Below, one piece after another: positions 45,842-53,923 of a DNA stretch of 64,000 nt; position 1 is the stretch's first letter, and each line of letters begins with the position of its first letter. The stretch spans positions 1-64,000 of the forward strand of contig NZ_JAOTPO010000008.1 in assembly GCF_029028005.1 (NCBI RefSeq). The letters are read 5' to 3'. The DNA is from Alkalihalobacterium chitinilyticum (lineage in GTDB: Bacteria; Bacillota; Bacilli; Bacillales; Bacillaceae_F). Under the pieces are notes generated by a model that was not told the DNA's origin, did not search any database, and saw only the letters and a program-made list of their open reading frames with translations. The translations under genes and the position numbers were made by a program.

Positions 45842-46108
45842 TTGTCCTTGGTTGGCTGGCTACATGCCACTCAAGGGCAAGTGAAAGATGGATATAGCTT
45901 GAAATATCAAGAAGATGAAACTAGAGCATATTATAAAGAAAAAGGCTTGAACTTGATACATATTTTTAGAGGACAGGGTGGGCTTACAGGAGATGTTAGC
46001 TCACCTTTCTTCTACCAGTCCAAGCAACCAAATCATGGTAGAATCAAACGATCACCCATAAATGTTGTCACTGTAACATTTTTTATAGAAATCTCTAAGG
46101 GGGCTTAG
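45842..46108 (+). pseudogene. Mixed remnant: possible serine-recombinase N-terminal piece and LXG piece
   Basis: The open frame starts with a third, weak copy of the cassette-end hairpin. It then reads DGYSLKYQEDETRAYYKEKG followed by LNLIHIFRGQGGLTGD. This resembles the N-terminal helix region of serine recombinases (GYS-xQE-x-RAYC-x-KG-x-L-x-x-I-F-x-D-x-G-x-SG). The end (PNHGRIKRSPIN) corresponds to a short piece of the LXG linker, aatcatggtagaatcaaacg. It is probably not a gene. Confidence 0.45.
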
Positions 46109-46219
46109 AGTATCACTTACATAATGTCATTTCATTGACAAAAAAATCAGAAAAGAAGTATGATTATTCTAAATTTAATAACAAATTATAGTGCAATCAA
46201 AAGTGAGGAGAGAATTGAT

Positions 46220-47359
46220 ATGAGTCAAGGGGACAAAGAAAAAAATAAAACTGTGGCTTGGATAAGACTACCTACAGCCACTAGCAATTGGGCAAACTTG
46301 GATAATCCTTCAGATGCAAAGCTGTTAGAGCCCGTAAAGATAGGGGCTTGGAATCTTCAAAGCCGTACAGCGATGGCTCCGATGACTCGGTGTTTTGCCG
46401 ATAACGAAACGGGTGTTGTCGGGAGCGATGTAGTAGAGTACTATCGAAAACGAGCTGCCGATGGGATCGGATTAATTATTACTGAAGGAATAGTCGTCAG
46501 CCCTCGTGGCAAAGGAAACCCAGGAGTTCCTGGATTATATTCTCAAGAACAAATCGAAAGCTGGAAACCTGTAACAGATGCTGTACATAAGGAAGGTGGC
46601 ACGATAATTGCTCAGATCTGGCATGTCGGTCGTTTAAGCCACCATGAACTTGCTGGAAATCTACCTCCTCAAGCACCGTCAGCGATCCGGGCTGAAGGAA
46701 ATGTGTCACGGTTTCGTAAGCCCTATGATACACCGGAAGAGATGACAATCGATGATATTCAAGAGGTAGTTGGTCAATATGCCCAAGCTGCAAAAAATGC
46801 AATAGAAGCAGGATTTGATGGCGTTGAAATTCATGGGGCGCACGGTTATTTAATCGATCAATTCTGTTCAGATGTAACGAACAAACGCACGGATCGATAT
46901 GGAGGAGATCTCCCAGAAAGACTAACTTTTATGAAAGAAGTTACAAAAGCTGTGATCGATGCCATCGGAACGGACAGAACGTTAATTCGCTTCTCCGCAC
47001 ATAAAGTGGATAATACGGCTTATGAATGGGAAGATCCAGAGTTAGCCATTCACACGTTTATTGAAGCATTCCGTGAAGTGGGTGCGACGATGATTCATCC
47101 TTCCACCATGGAGTTTACGAAGGTGCTTGCTGATGGAAAAACAATGCATCAATTAGCTCGAAAATATTGGGATGGTGTGATTGTAGGAGTGGGTAACCTT
47201 GAACCTGAAGCCGCTGAAAAAGCATTAATGGAAGGAACGATCGATGTAGCCGCTTTCGGACGTCCACTAATTCCTAACGCGGACTTTCTTACACGTTTAA
47301 AAAATGGCGACGAATTGGAAGAGTACGAAGCAAGAACGCACTTGCCCGTTTTGGTATAA
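46220..47359 (+). CDS. Old Yellow Enzyme-type NADH:flavin oxidoreductase
   Basis: 379-residue FMN enzyme that reduces C=C bonds of enones, nitroesters or similar. Start 46220 has GAGGAG 9 bases ahead. Landmarks: LLEPVKIGAWNLQSRTAMAP followed by MTRCFADN (FMN site), AQIWHVGRLSH (His of the His/Asn-His substrate pair), GFDGVEIHGAHGYLIDQFCS, RTDRYGGDLPERL and AAFGRPLIPNADF (phosphate binding). These match the NemA/alkene reductase group. The ~35-residue N-terminal extension before the barrel is slightly long. Single-gene unit with its own terminator. Confidence 0.88.
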   Translation: MSQGDKEKNKTVAWIRLPTATSNWANLDNPSDAKLLEPVKIGAWNLQSRTAMAPMTRCFADNETGVVGSDVVEYYRKRAADGIGLIITEGIVVSPRGKGNPGVPGLYSQEQIESWKPVTDAVHKEGGTIIAQIWHVGRLSHHELAGNLPPQAPSAIRAEGNVSRFRKPYDTPEEMTIDDIQEVVGQYAQAAKNAIEAGFDGVEIHGAHGYLIDQFCSDVTNKRTDRYGGDLPERLTFMKEVTKAVIDAIGTDRTLIRFSAHKVDNTAYEWEDPELAIHTFIEAFREVGATMIHPSTMEFTKVLADGKTMHQLARKYWDGVIVGVGNLEPEAAEKALMEGTIDVAAFGRPLIPNADFLTRLKNGDELEEYEARTHLPVLV

Positions 47360-47375
47360 ATCATAGATAGATTTT

Positions 47376-47408
47376 GAAGCAAGGGGGCGGTCCTCTTGCT
47401 TTTTTTTG
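47376..47408 (+). terminator. Terminator of the Old Yellow Enzyme gene
   Basis: gaagcaagggggcggtcctc then ttgctttttttt: the aagcaag/cttgctt stem with a long T run. Confidence 0.85.
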
Positions 47409-47416
47409 TTTTGATT

Positions 47417-47477
47417 TGGGGTCAGGCCTCCACTGTGTTAATGCCTTAACGCATCGGAGGTCTGACCTCTTTTTTCA
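47417..47477. repeat. Related hairpin element (divergent member of the dispersed family)
   Basis: ggtcaggcctcc pairs with ggaggtctgacc around the loop actgtgttaatgccttaacgc, followed by TTTTTT. It has the same GGTC-TGACC theme but a different loop from the dozen other copies, and it could act as a second terminator. Confidence 0.6.
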
Positions 47478-47565
47478 CGTTTATTATCAGATATGTTTGA
47501 AAAATTTAATAGTAATACATATAATAAAAAGTAATACTAATAAACAAGTAAGAGGTGAAATTGAA

Positions 47566-47835
47566 ATGGAATTAGTTAGTGGGAAGATGACGAGTAAAGG
47601 ACAAATTACAATACCAAAGGAGCTTAGAGACAAGTTAGGTTTAAGAGAAGGTGACCAATTTAAATTTTTAATAGAAAACGATGAAGTGAGAATAGAACCG
47701 GTTAAGAAAAAATTATTAAGTCAAGCCATTGGAAGAATTACTACTAAAGAGGAAATAAACCTTGAAAAAATAAGAGAAGTTGCTCACGAGGAAGCGTCTA
47801 AATATATCCTATCTGAGGGATTGGAACATGAATAA
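47566..47835 (+). CDS. AbrB/SpoVT-type antitoxin
   Basis: 89 residues; start 47566 with aagaggtg 7 bases ahead. SGKMTSKGQITIPKELRDKL followed by GLREGDQFKF is the swapped-hairpin AbrB fold that binds DNA. The C-terminal half (LSQAIGRITTKEEINLEKIR) would bind the toxin. It overlaps the PIN toxin gene by 8 bp. Confidence 0.9.
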   Translation: MELVSGKMTSKGQITIPKELRDKLGLREGDQFKFLIENDEVRIEPVKKKLLSQAIGRITTKEEINLEKIREVAHEEASKYILSEGLEHE

Positions 47836-48238
47836 GTTTCTAGTTGATACCAATGTTCTTATTCGGTTGCTAGTTAAAGACGATCCTATTAAATTTAAAA
47901 TTATAGTGAAACTTGTAGAAAAGGTTGAAAAAGGTGATTTAACTTTAGTAATCCCTACTGTCGTAATTGCGGAGTGTTGTTGGTTGCTAAGGTCTTTCTA
48001 TAAGTTGGAAAAACCAACAATATCTGAATATCTATTAGATATAGTTGAATCTGAAAATGTTGAAGTAGAGGAAGATCATGTAATCACTGCACTGAAGATA
48101 TACGCTGATAAAAATGTTCATTTTGCTGATGCCTTACTATCGAGCAAATCTGACAATAAACTTGGTGTATTAACTTGGGATAAAAAGGATTTTAGGAAGT
48201 TGGAATGTGAATACTATATTCCAGAAGATTTATTGTAG
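47828..48238 (+). CDS. VapC-like PIN-domain toxin
   Basis: 136-residue Mg-dependent RNase. The acidic active site is visible: FLVDTNVLIRLLVKDDP (first Asp), IPTVVIAECCWLLRSFYKLE (Glu) and NVHFADALLSSKSD (Asp), then LTWDKKDFRKLE. Start 47828 lies within the antitoxin gene and has GAGGGATTGGAAC ahead. The pair forms a VapBC-type module. Confidence 0.9.
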   Translation: MNKFLVDTNVLIRLLVKDDPIKFKIIVKLVEKVEKGDLTLVIPTVVIAECCWLLRSFYKLEKPTISEYLLDIVESENVEVEEDHVITALKIYADKNVHFADALLSSKSDNKLGVLTWDKKDFRKLECEYYIPEDLL

Positions 48239-48263
48239 TTGCACATTACGAGAAGGATTTGGG

Positions 48264-48318
48264 ATTCGAGGTCTGCCCCCCACTAGAGTAAAGTATACCG
48301 CTGCTGGGGACAGGGTCC
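48264..48318. repeat. Dispersed hairpin repeat, copy 6
   Basis: gattcgaggtctgcccccca then ctagagtaaagtataccgct then gctggggacagggtcc. A duplicated gene fragment begins 8 bp later. Confidence 0.85.
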
Positions 48319-48325
48319 GTTTACC

Positions 48326-48422
48326 AATAATTCGTGAGCGAATATCTAAAAACAATTGAACCTCGCCATTTCCTATGTAAAAGATCTCTCCTACCTGAGT
48401 GGCAATAAACAACCGCTCCGTG
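48326..48422 (-). repeat. Duplicated internal fragment of the sugar dehydrogenase gene
   Basis: About 95 bp repeats 53189-53284 nearly exactly (aattcgtgagcgaatatcta then aaaacaattgaacctc). It encodes RLFIATQVGEIFYIGN-like sequence on the minus strand and has no start. It is abutted by a hairpin repeat. The rest of 48423-48595 holds no gene. Confidence 0.85.
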
Positions 48423-48595
48423 ATGCTGAAACTTAGATATTATAAGCTGCCAGTCAATAATTACAGGTGACTGGCTCAGAAGCCATTACGTGCTCCCTTT
48501 ATGATTGAAGCGTGTATGTAGAAATGCAATAAAAGGTAAAATATTTGTAAGAGTTTGGGCGAATATATATATAAAGAGAAGAGGGGGTTAATGAT

Positions 48596-49039
48596 TTGAG
48601 TAATTATGAAGAAAGAACAGATTTACCTGCCAATTTTGATGAATTAAAAAAATCCATCAACAGAACAGCCAATTGGCGGGAACGATTGGACGCGGTAGAA
48701 GAGTTAGGGATGTGGAAAGCAAGAGAGACGATTGAATTATTAAAGCACAGTATGTCAGGTGATTCTGTATTTAAAGTCCGGGAAGCTGCTTACCGTCAAC
48801 TTCTAGCCTTAGGGGAACAGGTAACAATGCCGGAAAGGAAGGAAGGCGATGCCATTAAAGATACGAAAAAAATCCTTGTTCGTATAAAAAAGAGCCTGCC
48901 TAAGGATCACTCCTATGATGATTTCAAAGAAAAACTGAAAAAGATGAGAATCGATGTGTATGATACATATGAAGGAGAAAAGGGTGCGGATTTTGATAAG
49001 TGGCTTGAGCAGTTGTGGTCTGAATTACGAACGAGATAA
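48596..49039 (+). CDS. HEAT-repeat protein
   Basis: 147 residues, start TTG with gaggggg 9 bases ahead. NWRERLDAVEELGMWKARET followed by IELLKHSMSGDSVFKVREAA and YRQLLALGEQV form one or two HEAT helical repeats, which mediate protein-protein contact. The C-terminal half is basic and charged (KKILVRIKKSLPKDHSYDDF). The function is unknown. Followed by a terminator. Confidence 0.75.
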   Translation: MSNYEERTDLPANFDELKKSINRTANWRERLDAVEELGMWKARETIELLKHSMSGDSVFKVREAAYRQLLALGEQVTMPERKEGDAIKDTKKILVRIKKSLPKDHSYDDFKEKLKKMRIDVYDTYEGEKGADFDKWLEQLWSELRTR

Positions 49040-49054
49040 AATAAAAGTCAGCTC

Positions 49055-49080
49055 AAAAAGCTCCTTTTTAGAGCTTTTTC
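49055..49080 (+). terminator. Terminator of the HEAT-repeat gene
   Basis: aaaaagctc pairs with gagcttttt. Confidence 0.85.
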
Positions 49081-49197
49081 TGAAAACAGGGTCTATAATT
49101 AAAGTCTGTGTTTAAGGGCAATGTTGATTTTTATCATGTTGTATACATTAACTATTAACAAAACCTTAAAAGAATTTATAAAAAATGGGGTTAGTGT

Positions 49198-50643
49198 ATG
49201 AGTGAACGAAGCTTTGATGAATATCAGTTAAGCGATGAAATAAATCGCGCACTTTCTATAATGAAATATGAAACGCCAACAGAGGTACAAGGGGAAGTAA
49301 TTCCACTAGCCATGAAAAAAGAAGATCTAGTAGTCAAATCTCAAACGGGTAGCGGAAAGACGGCAGCCTTTGGAATCCCTATTTGTGAAATGATGAATTG
49401 GGAGGAAAGAAAGCCCCAAGCGTTAATTCTCACACCAACAAGGGAACTTGCCGTTCAAGTTCGGGAGGATATTACGAATATTGGTAGATTTAAGCGGATT
49501 AAAGCCATGGCTGTATATGGAAAAGAGCCCTTCTCGACACAAAAAGAGGAATTGAAACAAAGAAATCATGTTGTTGTTGGGACACCTGGGCGGGTAATTG
49601 ACCATATCGAAAGAGAAACCTTAGCATTGGATGAAATTCAGTATCTTGTTATTGATGAAGCAGATGAGATGTTAAATATGGGTTTTATCAACGATGTCGA
49701 AGCGATTATTAAAGCACTTCCTGCCAGCAGAGTGACGATGGTGTTTTCTGCAACGTTGCCTAAAGATGTGGAAAATCTTTGTCATAAATATATGGAAAAC
49801 CCCCGGCATATTGAGATAGCGTCTTCAGGGATTACTACTGCTTCGATTGAACATCATTTAATTGAGGTTAACCCAAAAGAGAAGTTAACGCTCCTTAAAG
49901 ATATAACCGTAGTGGAAAATCCAGACAGTTGTATTATATTCTGCAATACGAAAGAGCATGTGGATACGGTGTTTTCCGAACTAGAACGCGCTAATTATTC
50001 TTGTGAAAAACTTCATGGTGGATTAGAGCAAGAAGACCGATTTTCCGTCATGGATGGTTTTAAAAGGGGGAATTTCCGTTATCTTGTGGCAACGGATGTT
50101 GCTGCTAGGGGTATTGATGTTGACAATGTAACATTAGTCATTAACTATGACGTACCTATGGAAAAAGAAGGCTATGTTCACCGTACAGGAAGAACAGGGC
50201 GCTCTGGTAATGAAGGAAAAGCCATTATGTTTGCCACACCAAACGATGGGAAATACCTGAAAGGGATCGAGAAGTACATTGGTTTTCCAATACCGGTCAT
50301 GGAGCCACCTAGTGAGGAGGAAATTACTAGAGGAAAAGCTGCTTTTGAGGAAAAAATGAGTGGCCGTCGAGTCGTTAGAAATAATAAAACAGCACGGATA
50401 AATAAAAATATTATGAAGCTCCATTTTACTGGTGGGAAAAAGAAAAAGCTTCGACCAGTAGATTTTGTTGGAACAATTGCTAATATTCCTGGGGTGAGTG
50501 CTGAGGATATTGGGATTATCACGATCCAAGATACGTTAACCTATGTTGATATTCATAATGGAAAAGGTTCGTTAGTGTTAGAAGCAATGGAAAATACAAC
50601 GATCAAAGGAAAGAAACTGAAGGTTAGTTTAGCCATTAAATAG
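49198..50643 (+). CDS. dbpA: DbpA/YxiN-type DEAD-box RNA helicase
   Basis: 481-residue ATP-dependent RNA helicase that acts on 23S rRNA during ribosome assembly. Motifs in order: Q motif (YETPTEVQ), [11 protein letters not shown] (residues 48-58), [48 protein letters not shown] and [10 protein letters not shown]. The C-terminal ~75 residues ([20 protein letters not shown], then [20 protein letters not shown]) are the DbpA RNA-binding domain that recognises 23S hairpin 92. Length equals B. subtilis YxiN. Preceded by a short AT-rich leader with ggggtt as a weak ribosome site. Confidence 0.93.
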   Translation: MSERSFDEYQLSDEINRALSIMKYETPTEVQGEVIPLAMKKEDLVVKSQTGSGKTAAFGIPICEMMNWEERKPQALILTPTRELAVQVREDITNIGRFKRIKAMAVYGKEPFSTQKEELKQRNHVVVGTPGRVIDHIERETLALDEIQYLVIDEADEMLNMGFINDVEAIIKALPASRVTMVFSATLPKDVENLCHKYMENPRHIEIASSGITTASIEHHLIEVNPKEKLTLLKDITVVENPDSCIIFCNTKEHVDTVFSELERANYSCEKLHGGLEQEDRFSVMDGFKRGNFRYLVATDVAARGIDVDNVTLVINYDVPMEKEGYVHRTGRTGRSGNEGKAIMFATPNDGKYLKGIEKYIGFPIPVMEPPSEEEITRGKAAFEEKMSGRRVVRNNKTARINKNIMKLHFTGGKKKKLRPVDFVGTIANIPGVSAEDIGIITIQDTLTYVDIHNGKGSLVLEAMENTTIKGKKLKVSLAIK

Positions 50644-50844
50644 TTAAACTTGTCCTAATTATCCTGATTATTTTACATACTAACACTTTCAAAATTTGAC
50701 TTTTTTAAATGTAAACTGTATTATTAAGAAGAATTATTTTGTTCGTGTCTTTAAGGAAAGAATTAGTATATAACTATTTCACTTGGATAAATGAGCAATA
50801 ATAGTATTAAATAGTGGAACAGATCCACACAGGAGGAAACAAAC

Positions 50845-51045
50845 ATGCAACAAGGAACAGTAAAATGGTTTAACGCAGAAAAAGGATTTGGATTTATCGA
50901 GGTAGAAGGTGGAGAAGATGTATTCGTACATTTCTCAGCTATCCAAGGTGATGGGTTTAAATCTTTAGATGAAGGCCAAAAAGTAACTTTTGACGTTGAG
51001 CAAGGTCAACGTGGACCTCAAGCTACTAACGTAAACAAAGCATAA
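50845..51045 (+). CDS. Cold-shock protein (CspA/CspD family)
   Basis: 66-residue single-stranded nucleic-acid-binding protein and RNA chaperone. It has both RNP motifs (KGFGFIEV and VFVHFSAI) and the N-terminal [15 protein letters not shown]. The ribosome site acaggaggaaac is strong. About 200 bp of upstream sequence after dbpA contains no gene and probably includes a long, structured 5' leader as is usual for csp genes. The helicase and Csp as neighbours suggest a shared cold response, which is inference. Confidence 0.95.
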   Translation: MQQGTVKWFNAEKGFGFIEVEGGEDVFVHFSAIQGDGFKSLDEGQKVTFDVEQGQRGPQATNVNKA

Positions 51046-51050
51046 TTATT

Positions 51051-51078
51051 AAAGGACTCTTTTATAGAGTCCTTTTTT
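51051..51078 (+). terminator. Terminator of the cold-shock gene
   Basis: aaaggactc/gagtccttt stem with a short loop, then TTTT. Confidence 0.9.
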
Positions 51079-51160
51079 CTATGTCTGTGTGACTCTTCGC
51101 TGCAAGCTGAATTTTTAATTAAGGAAATTGGTATCAAAAAAGATGCCTAATAAGGCTACT

Positions 51161-51210
51161 GGGTCTGACCTCCACTAGAGTAAGTATTACTGCAGCGGGG
51201 GACAGGCCCG
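51161..51210. repeat. Dispersed hairpin repeat, copy 7
   Basis: gggtctgacctccactagag then taagtattactgcagcgggg then gacaggcccg. Between csp and the leader-peptide unit. Confidence 0.85.
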
Positions 51211-51339
51211 CTTTCGTAAAACGATACTTATTAATAAACAAATCAAAGGCCTGAGCTGAGCCCAGCTCCCTTTTTTTGTAAACCCTCCCTATTTTCTGCA
51301 TAAATTAAAAGGAAGAAGTGATTGGAGGGGGAGTATAAA

Positions 51340-51387
51340 ATGAAATACCGTTTCTTTTTTGAATTAAGAGGATTTGGATTAACTTAA
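51340..51387 (+). CDS. 15-codon Phe-rich leader peptide
   Basis: MKYRFFFELRGFGLT, with 5 Phe among 15 residues including FFF. It has a very good ribosome site (ggagggggagtataaa). Its TAA lies one base before the ATG of the membrane-protein gene, and the internal AGAGGA forms the only ribosome site of that gene. It is likely a leader that couples or controls translation of the next gene. Confidence 0.55.
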   Translation: MKYRFFFELRGFGLT

Positions 51388-51388
51388 C

Positions 51389-51907
51389 ATGATGATGAAA
51401 AAACACTTAAACCATCATTTGCAATTAATCCATGCAGCTATTTTAAGTGCAATAGCTGCCATTCTCCAGTCAGCAGGTGGGTTTGTTCCGATTGTAGGAC
51501 TATTGATAAGTCCATTTGCCACGCTCCCGATCCTACTCATAACCATCAACTCTTTCCTATACGGCATGATGAGCTACTTCACCACGATAGTATTATTAAT
51601 GTTTATGCAGCCATCCGAGTTATTTATTTTCCCGTTTACGACTGGTTTACTAGGTTTGGCTTTAGGAGTAGGGATTAAGCTTATGAAAAGGAAAATCTCG
51701 ATTATAACCTTGGGCGGACTTGTTTTATTTTTAGGGATTTTACTGTTAATTTATGTTATCAAATTTCCTATATTAGGACCATCTGTTTCAGCCGGTATGG
51801 ATTGGAGAATGGTACTGATACTTATCTCATTTTGCTGGCTTTATGCCTACATTTGGGTTTTATTCACGCAATTTTTAATGAAAAGATTTAAATTTATTAT
51901 GAGATAG
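51389..51907 (+). CDS. Integral membrane protein, possibly a transport S-component
   Basis: 172 residues with five or six membrane segments: HAAILSAIAAILQSAGGFVP, ISPFATLPILLITINSFLYG, FTTIVLLMFMQPSELFIFPF, LGGLVLFLGILLLIYVIKFP and LILISFCWLYAYIWVLFTQF. The size and the glycine-rich first segment recall ECF-transporter substrate-binding (S) components, but no signature proves it. Translation seems coupled to the Phe-rich leader. Confidence 0.6.
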   Translation: MMMKKHLNHHLQLIHAAILSAIAAILQSAGGFVPIVGLLISPFATLPILLITINSFLYGMMSYFTTIVLLMFMQPSELFIFPFTTGLLGLALGVGIKLMKRKISIITLGGLVLFLGILLLIYVIKFPILGPSVSAGMDWRMVLILISFCWLYAYIWVLFTQFLMKRFKFIMR

Positions 51908-51972
51908 AAGGATAACGGGGAAAAGGAACGGCTCTCTGCATCGGAAGCAAAGAAGCGTTCCTTTGTTTTAAA

Positions 51973-53379
51973 TCAAGGGACAATTTCAAATACAGTCCCT
52001 TGGTTCAAGTCTGTTACTTTCATAGAGTTATATACCCCTAAATAAAGATTAGTTTGGGCAAAATTCGTTCCTAAACCCATATAGTAAGCTGGTTGAGATC
52101 CAAAATCATAGGTAGGTTCAATTACGCCCCAATCACTAAGTTTCCCATCAAACCTTATTTTCGTATAAGCTAACCCGCCCCTAACTGGAGACTCTGTTTG
52201 TTTATTCCGAGCCAAATCGGTAAACACAAGGCTTCCTGTTAAATCTGGTATTGTGTTACTCATATATGGTTGGACACCAGTAAGTGCAGTGCCTTCAAAT
52301 TTATCAGGCCTAGGGTCTTGATGATAATAACTCGTTAAAGGAGGAAGACGATTTTCTGAATATTTTAGGGCTTCTTTGTAAAAAGCCATCGTTTTTTTAT
52401 CGAGAGAAGAATTTCCTGGGCATTCCTCTAAAATTGCAGTTGGAAAAGCTCCTTCCCATCCTCTCCAACCGAAGTTGATCAAGCCCATAGGGTCCGATTT
52501 CGTTGAATAAGACTCAACCAGTTGTTTAACAGGGATTGGCTGATAGGAAACATATGAAAAGATGGACTCTACTAAATCTTGGCCGACATTTCCCACATAC
52601 TTAATATACTGATTATCATACCTTTGAAAAGAAATACCTGGGGCATTACGAACTCCTTTGGCTACTACCGTTAACGCTTCCTGAATAGGACCTGGAAGTT
52701 CATCAAAACGAGTGACAGCAGGTAGATCATTGGTGAATGTTTTAGTCACATCCATTTCAATAATTTTACCGGCTATTTCCATGTTATCCTGGCTTAGATT
52801 AAAAGGATCAAAGCCTGAGCCCCCATCTCCAGTAGTTAGTACAAGCTTCCCTGATTCAGGTGAAAAGTTTAAGCTATTGAAACCATTATGATTAAAAAAT
52901 GGCCTTCTCAAATGAAGTAAAGTTCTACGTTTTTTAGGATGACCATTGGTCTGTATCATCCACTCTTCCACTGTATCAATGTGATCGTATTGATTATTTC
53001 TATCTTCCCATCTTAAGTTTAGGGTACTTGGTTCACACGGGTCAGGTGTAAAAGAATTAGGAAGGGCACCTGGACCTTGAGTACCAGCGACTGAATAATG
53101 AAGATAAAATACACCGTTATAATAAAATTGAGGATGAAATGCTAGACCTAATAATCCTCGCTCGTCATATCCGCCAGAAGCACCCAAGTTAATAATTCGT
53201 GAGCGAATATCTAAAAACAATTGAACCTCATCATTTCCTATGTAAAAGATTTCTCCTACCTGAGTGGCAATAAACAACCGCTCAACCGTGTCTCCCGGTA
53301 AAATCGCTGTTTTCAAAACAGTGGGTAAATTAATGTTCTCCACAAGTGGCCGTAAACCGACATTCACATTCTTCAACAT
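51973..53379 (-). CDS. PQQ-type soluble sugar dehydrogenase-like beta-propeller
   Basis: 468 residues, six-bladed propeller of the glucose/sorbosone dehydrogenase (GSDH) family. Landmarks: RLFIATQVGEIFYIGNDEVQ, GGYDERGLLGLAFHPQFYYN followed by GVFYLHYS, FFNHNGFNSLNFSPESGKLV, LTTGDGGSGFDPFN, GAFPTAILEE-like NFGWRGWEGAFPTA. The enzyme would oxidise sugars extracellularly with PQQ, yet no N-terminal signal peptide is visible, which is unusual. Whether this bacterium makes PQQ is unknown. The promoter lies to the right and the gene is convergent with its left neighbour. A 95-bp internal piece is duplicated at 48326. Confidence 0.82.
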   Translation of the reverse strand: MLKNVNVGLRPLVENINLPTVLKTAILPGDTVERLFIATQVGEIFYIGNDEVQLFLDIRSRIINLGASGGYDERGLLGLAFHPQFYYNGVFYLHYSVAGTQGPGALPNSFTPDPCEPSTLNLRWEDRNNQYDHIDTVEEWMIQTNGHPKKRRTLLHLRRPFFNHNGFNSLNFSPESGKLVLTTGDGGSGFDPFNLSQDNMEIAGKIIEMDVTKTFTNDLPAVTRFDELPGPIQEALTVVAKGVRNAPGISFQRYDNQYIKYVGNVGQDLVESIFSYVSYQPIPVKQLVESYSTKSDPMGLINFGWRGWEGAFPTAILEECPGNSSLDKKTMAFYKEALKYSENRLPPLTSYYHQDPRPDKFEGTALTGVQPYMSNTIPDLTGSLVFTDLARNKQTESPVRGGLAYTKIRFDGKLSDWGVIEPTYDFGSQPAYYMGLGTNFAQTNLYLGVYNSMKVTDLNQGTVFEIVP

Positions 53380-53464
53380 CCCTCACTCCTTAAATTGGTT
53401 TTCTCTTATTAAGATATGATAAGTCTTATTTTAATTAGTACTGTGGAGGGGGAAGCATCAGAGT

Positions 53465-53518
53465 TTTGGATCTGACCTAAACTAGAGTAAAGTATTACCG
53501 CAGCGAGGGACAGGCCTT
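53465..53518. repeat. Dispersed hairpin repeat, copy 8
   Basis: ttggatctgacctaaactag then agtaaagtattaccgcagcg then agggacaggcctt. The left arm is degenerate; the loop is intact. Confidence 0.8.
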
Positions 53519-53631
53519 GTTTTACGAAGCAGTTTAGTTGAGAAATTATTATAAATTGATAATGTAGTAATTTTTATTTCTACTTGACCTTTTCTATTCC
53601 ATATAATAGTATTATTTCAAATATAAAATAA

Positions 53632-53900
53632 GCAATGATGAAGAAAAGTAGGCTTTAGTATCGTTATCAGAGAGCTGATGGTTGGTGTAAATCAGTACGT
53701 GATAAAGTTGAATGGGCTTCTGAGCTTCTAGGCTGAAATGATAGTAGGCTTAGCGGATTGTCTTACCGTTAAAAGAGACTACGTATCGAAACATTATTAC
53801 AGTTTCCGTACGGACGACAAGTGCGTTTATTTATTGTGAACGAATTAAGGTGGCACCACGGGGTTACTCGTCCTTTTATTAGGATGGGTAGCCTTTTTGT
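53632..53900 (+). promoter_or_regulatory. T-box riboswitch (Trp) upstream of trpS
   Basis: Leader with stem I containing an AGGTAGGCTTTAG-like region and a probable specifier TGG at 53713-53715 (gaatgggcttc). The T-box itself is aattaaggtggcaccacgg (53843-53861). The terminator stem gggttactcgtcc/ggatgggtagcc is followed by TTTTTG (53861-53899). Uncharged tRNA-Trp would stabilise the antiterminator and turn on trpS. Confidence 0.9.
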
Positions 53901-53923
53901 GTTACAAAAAAATGGAGGTTATT

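Noticed and set aside
47374-47565. N-terminal extension of the AbrB-type protein
   Set aside because: The extra 64 codons run through a terminator and a hairpin element; a good ribosome site precedes ATG 47566.
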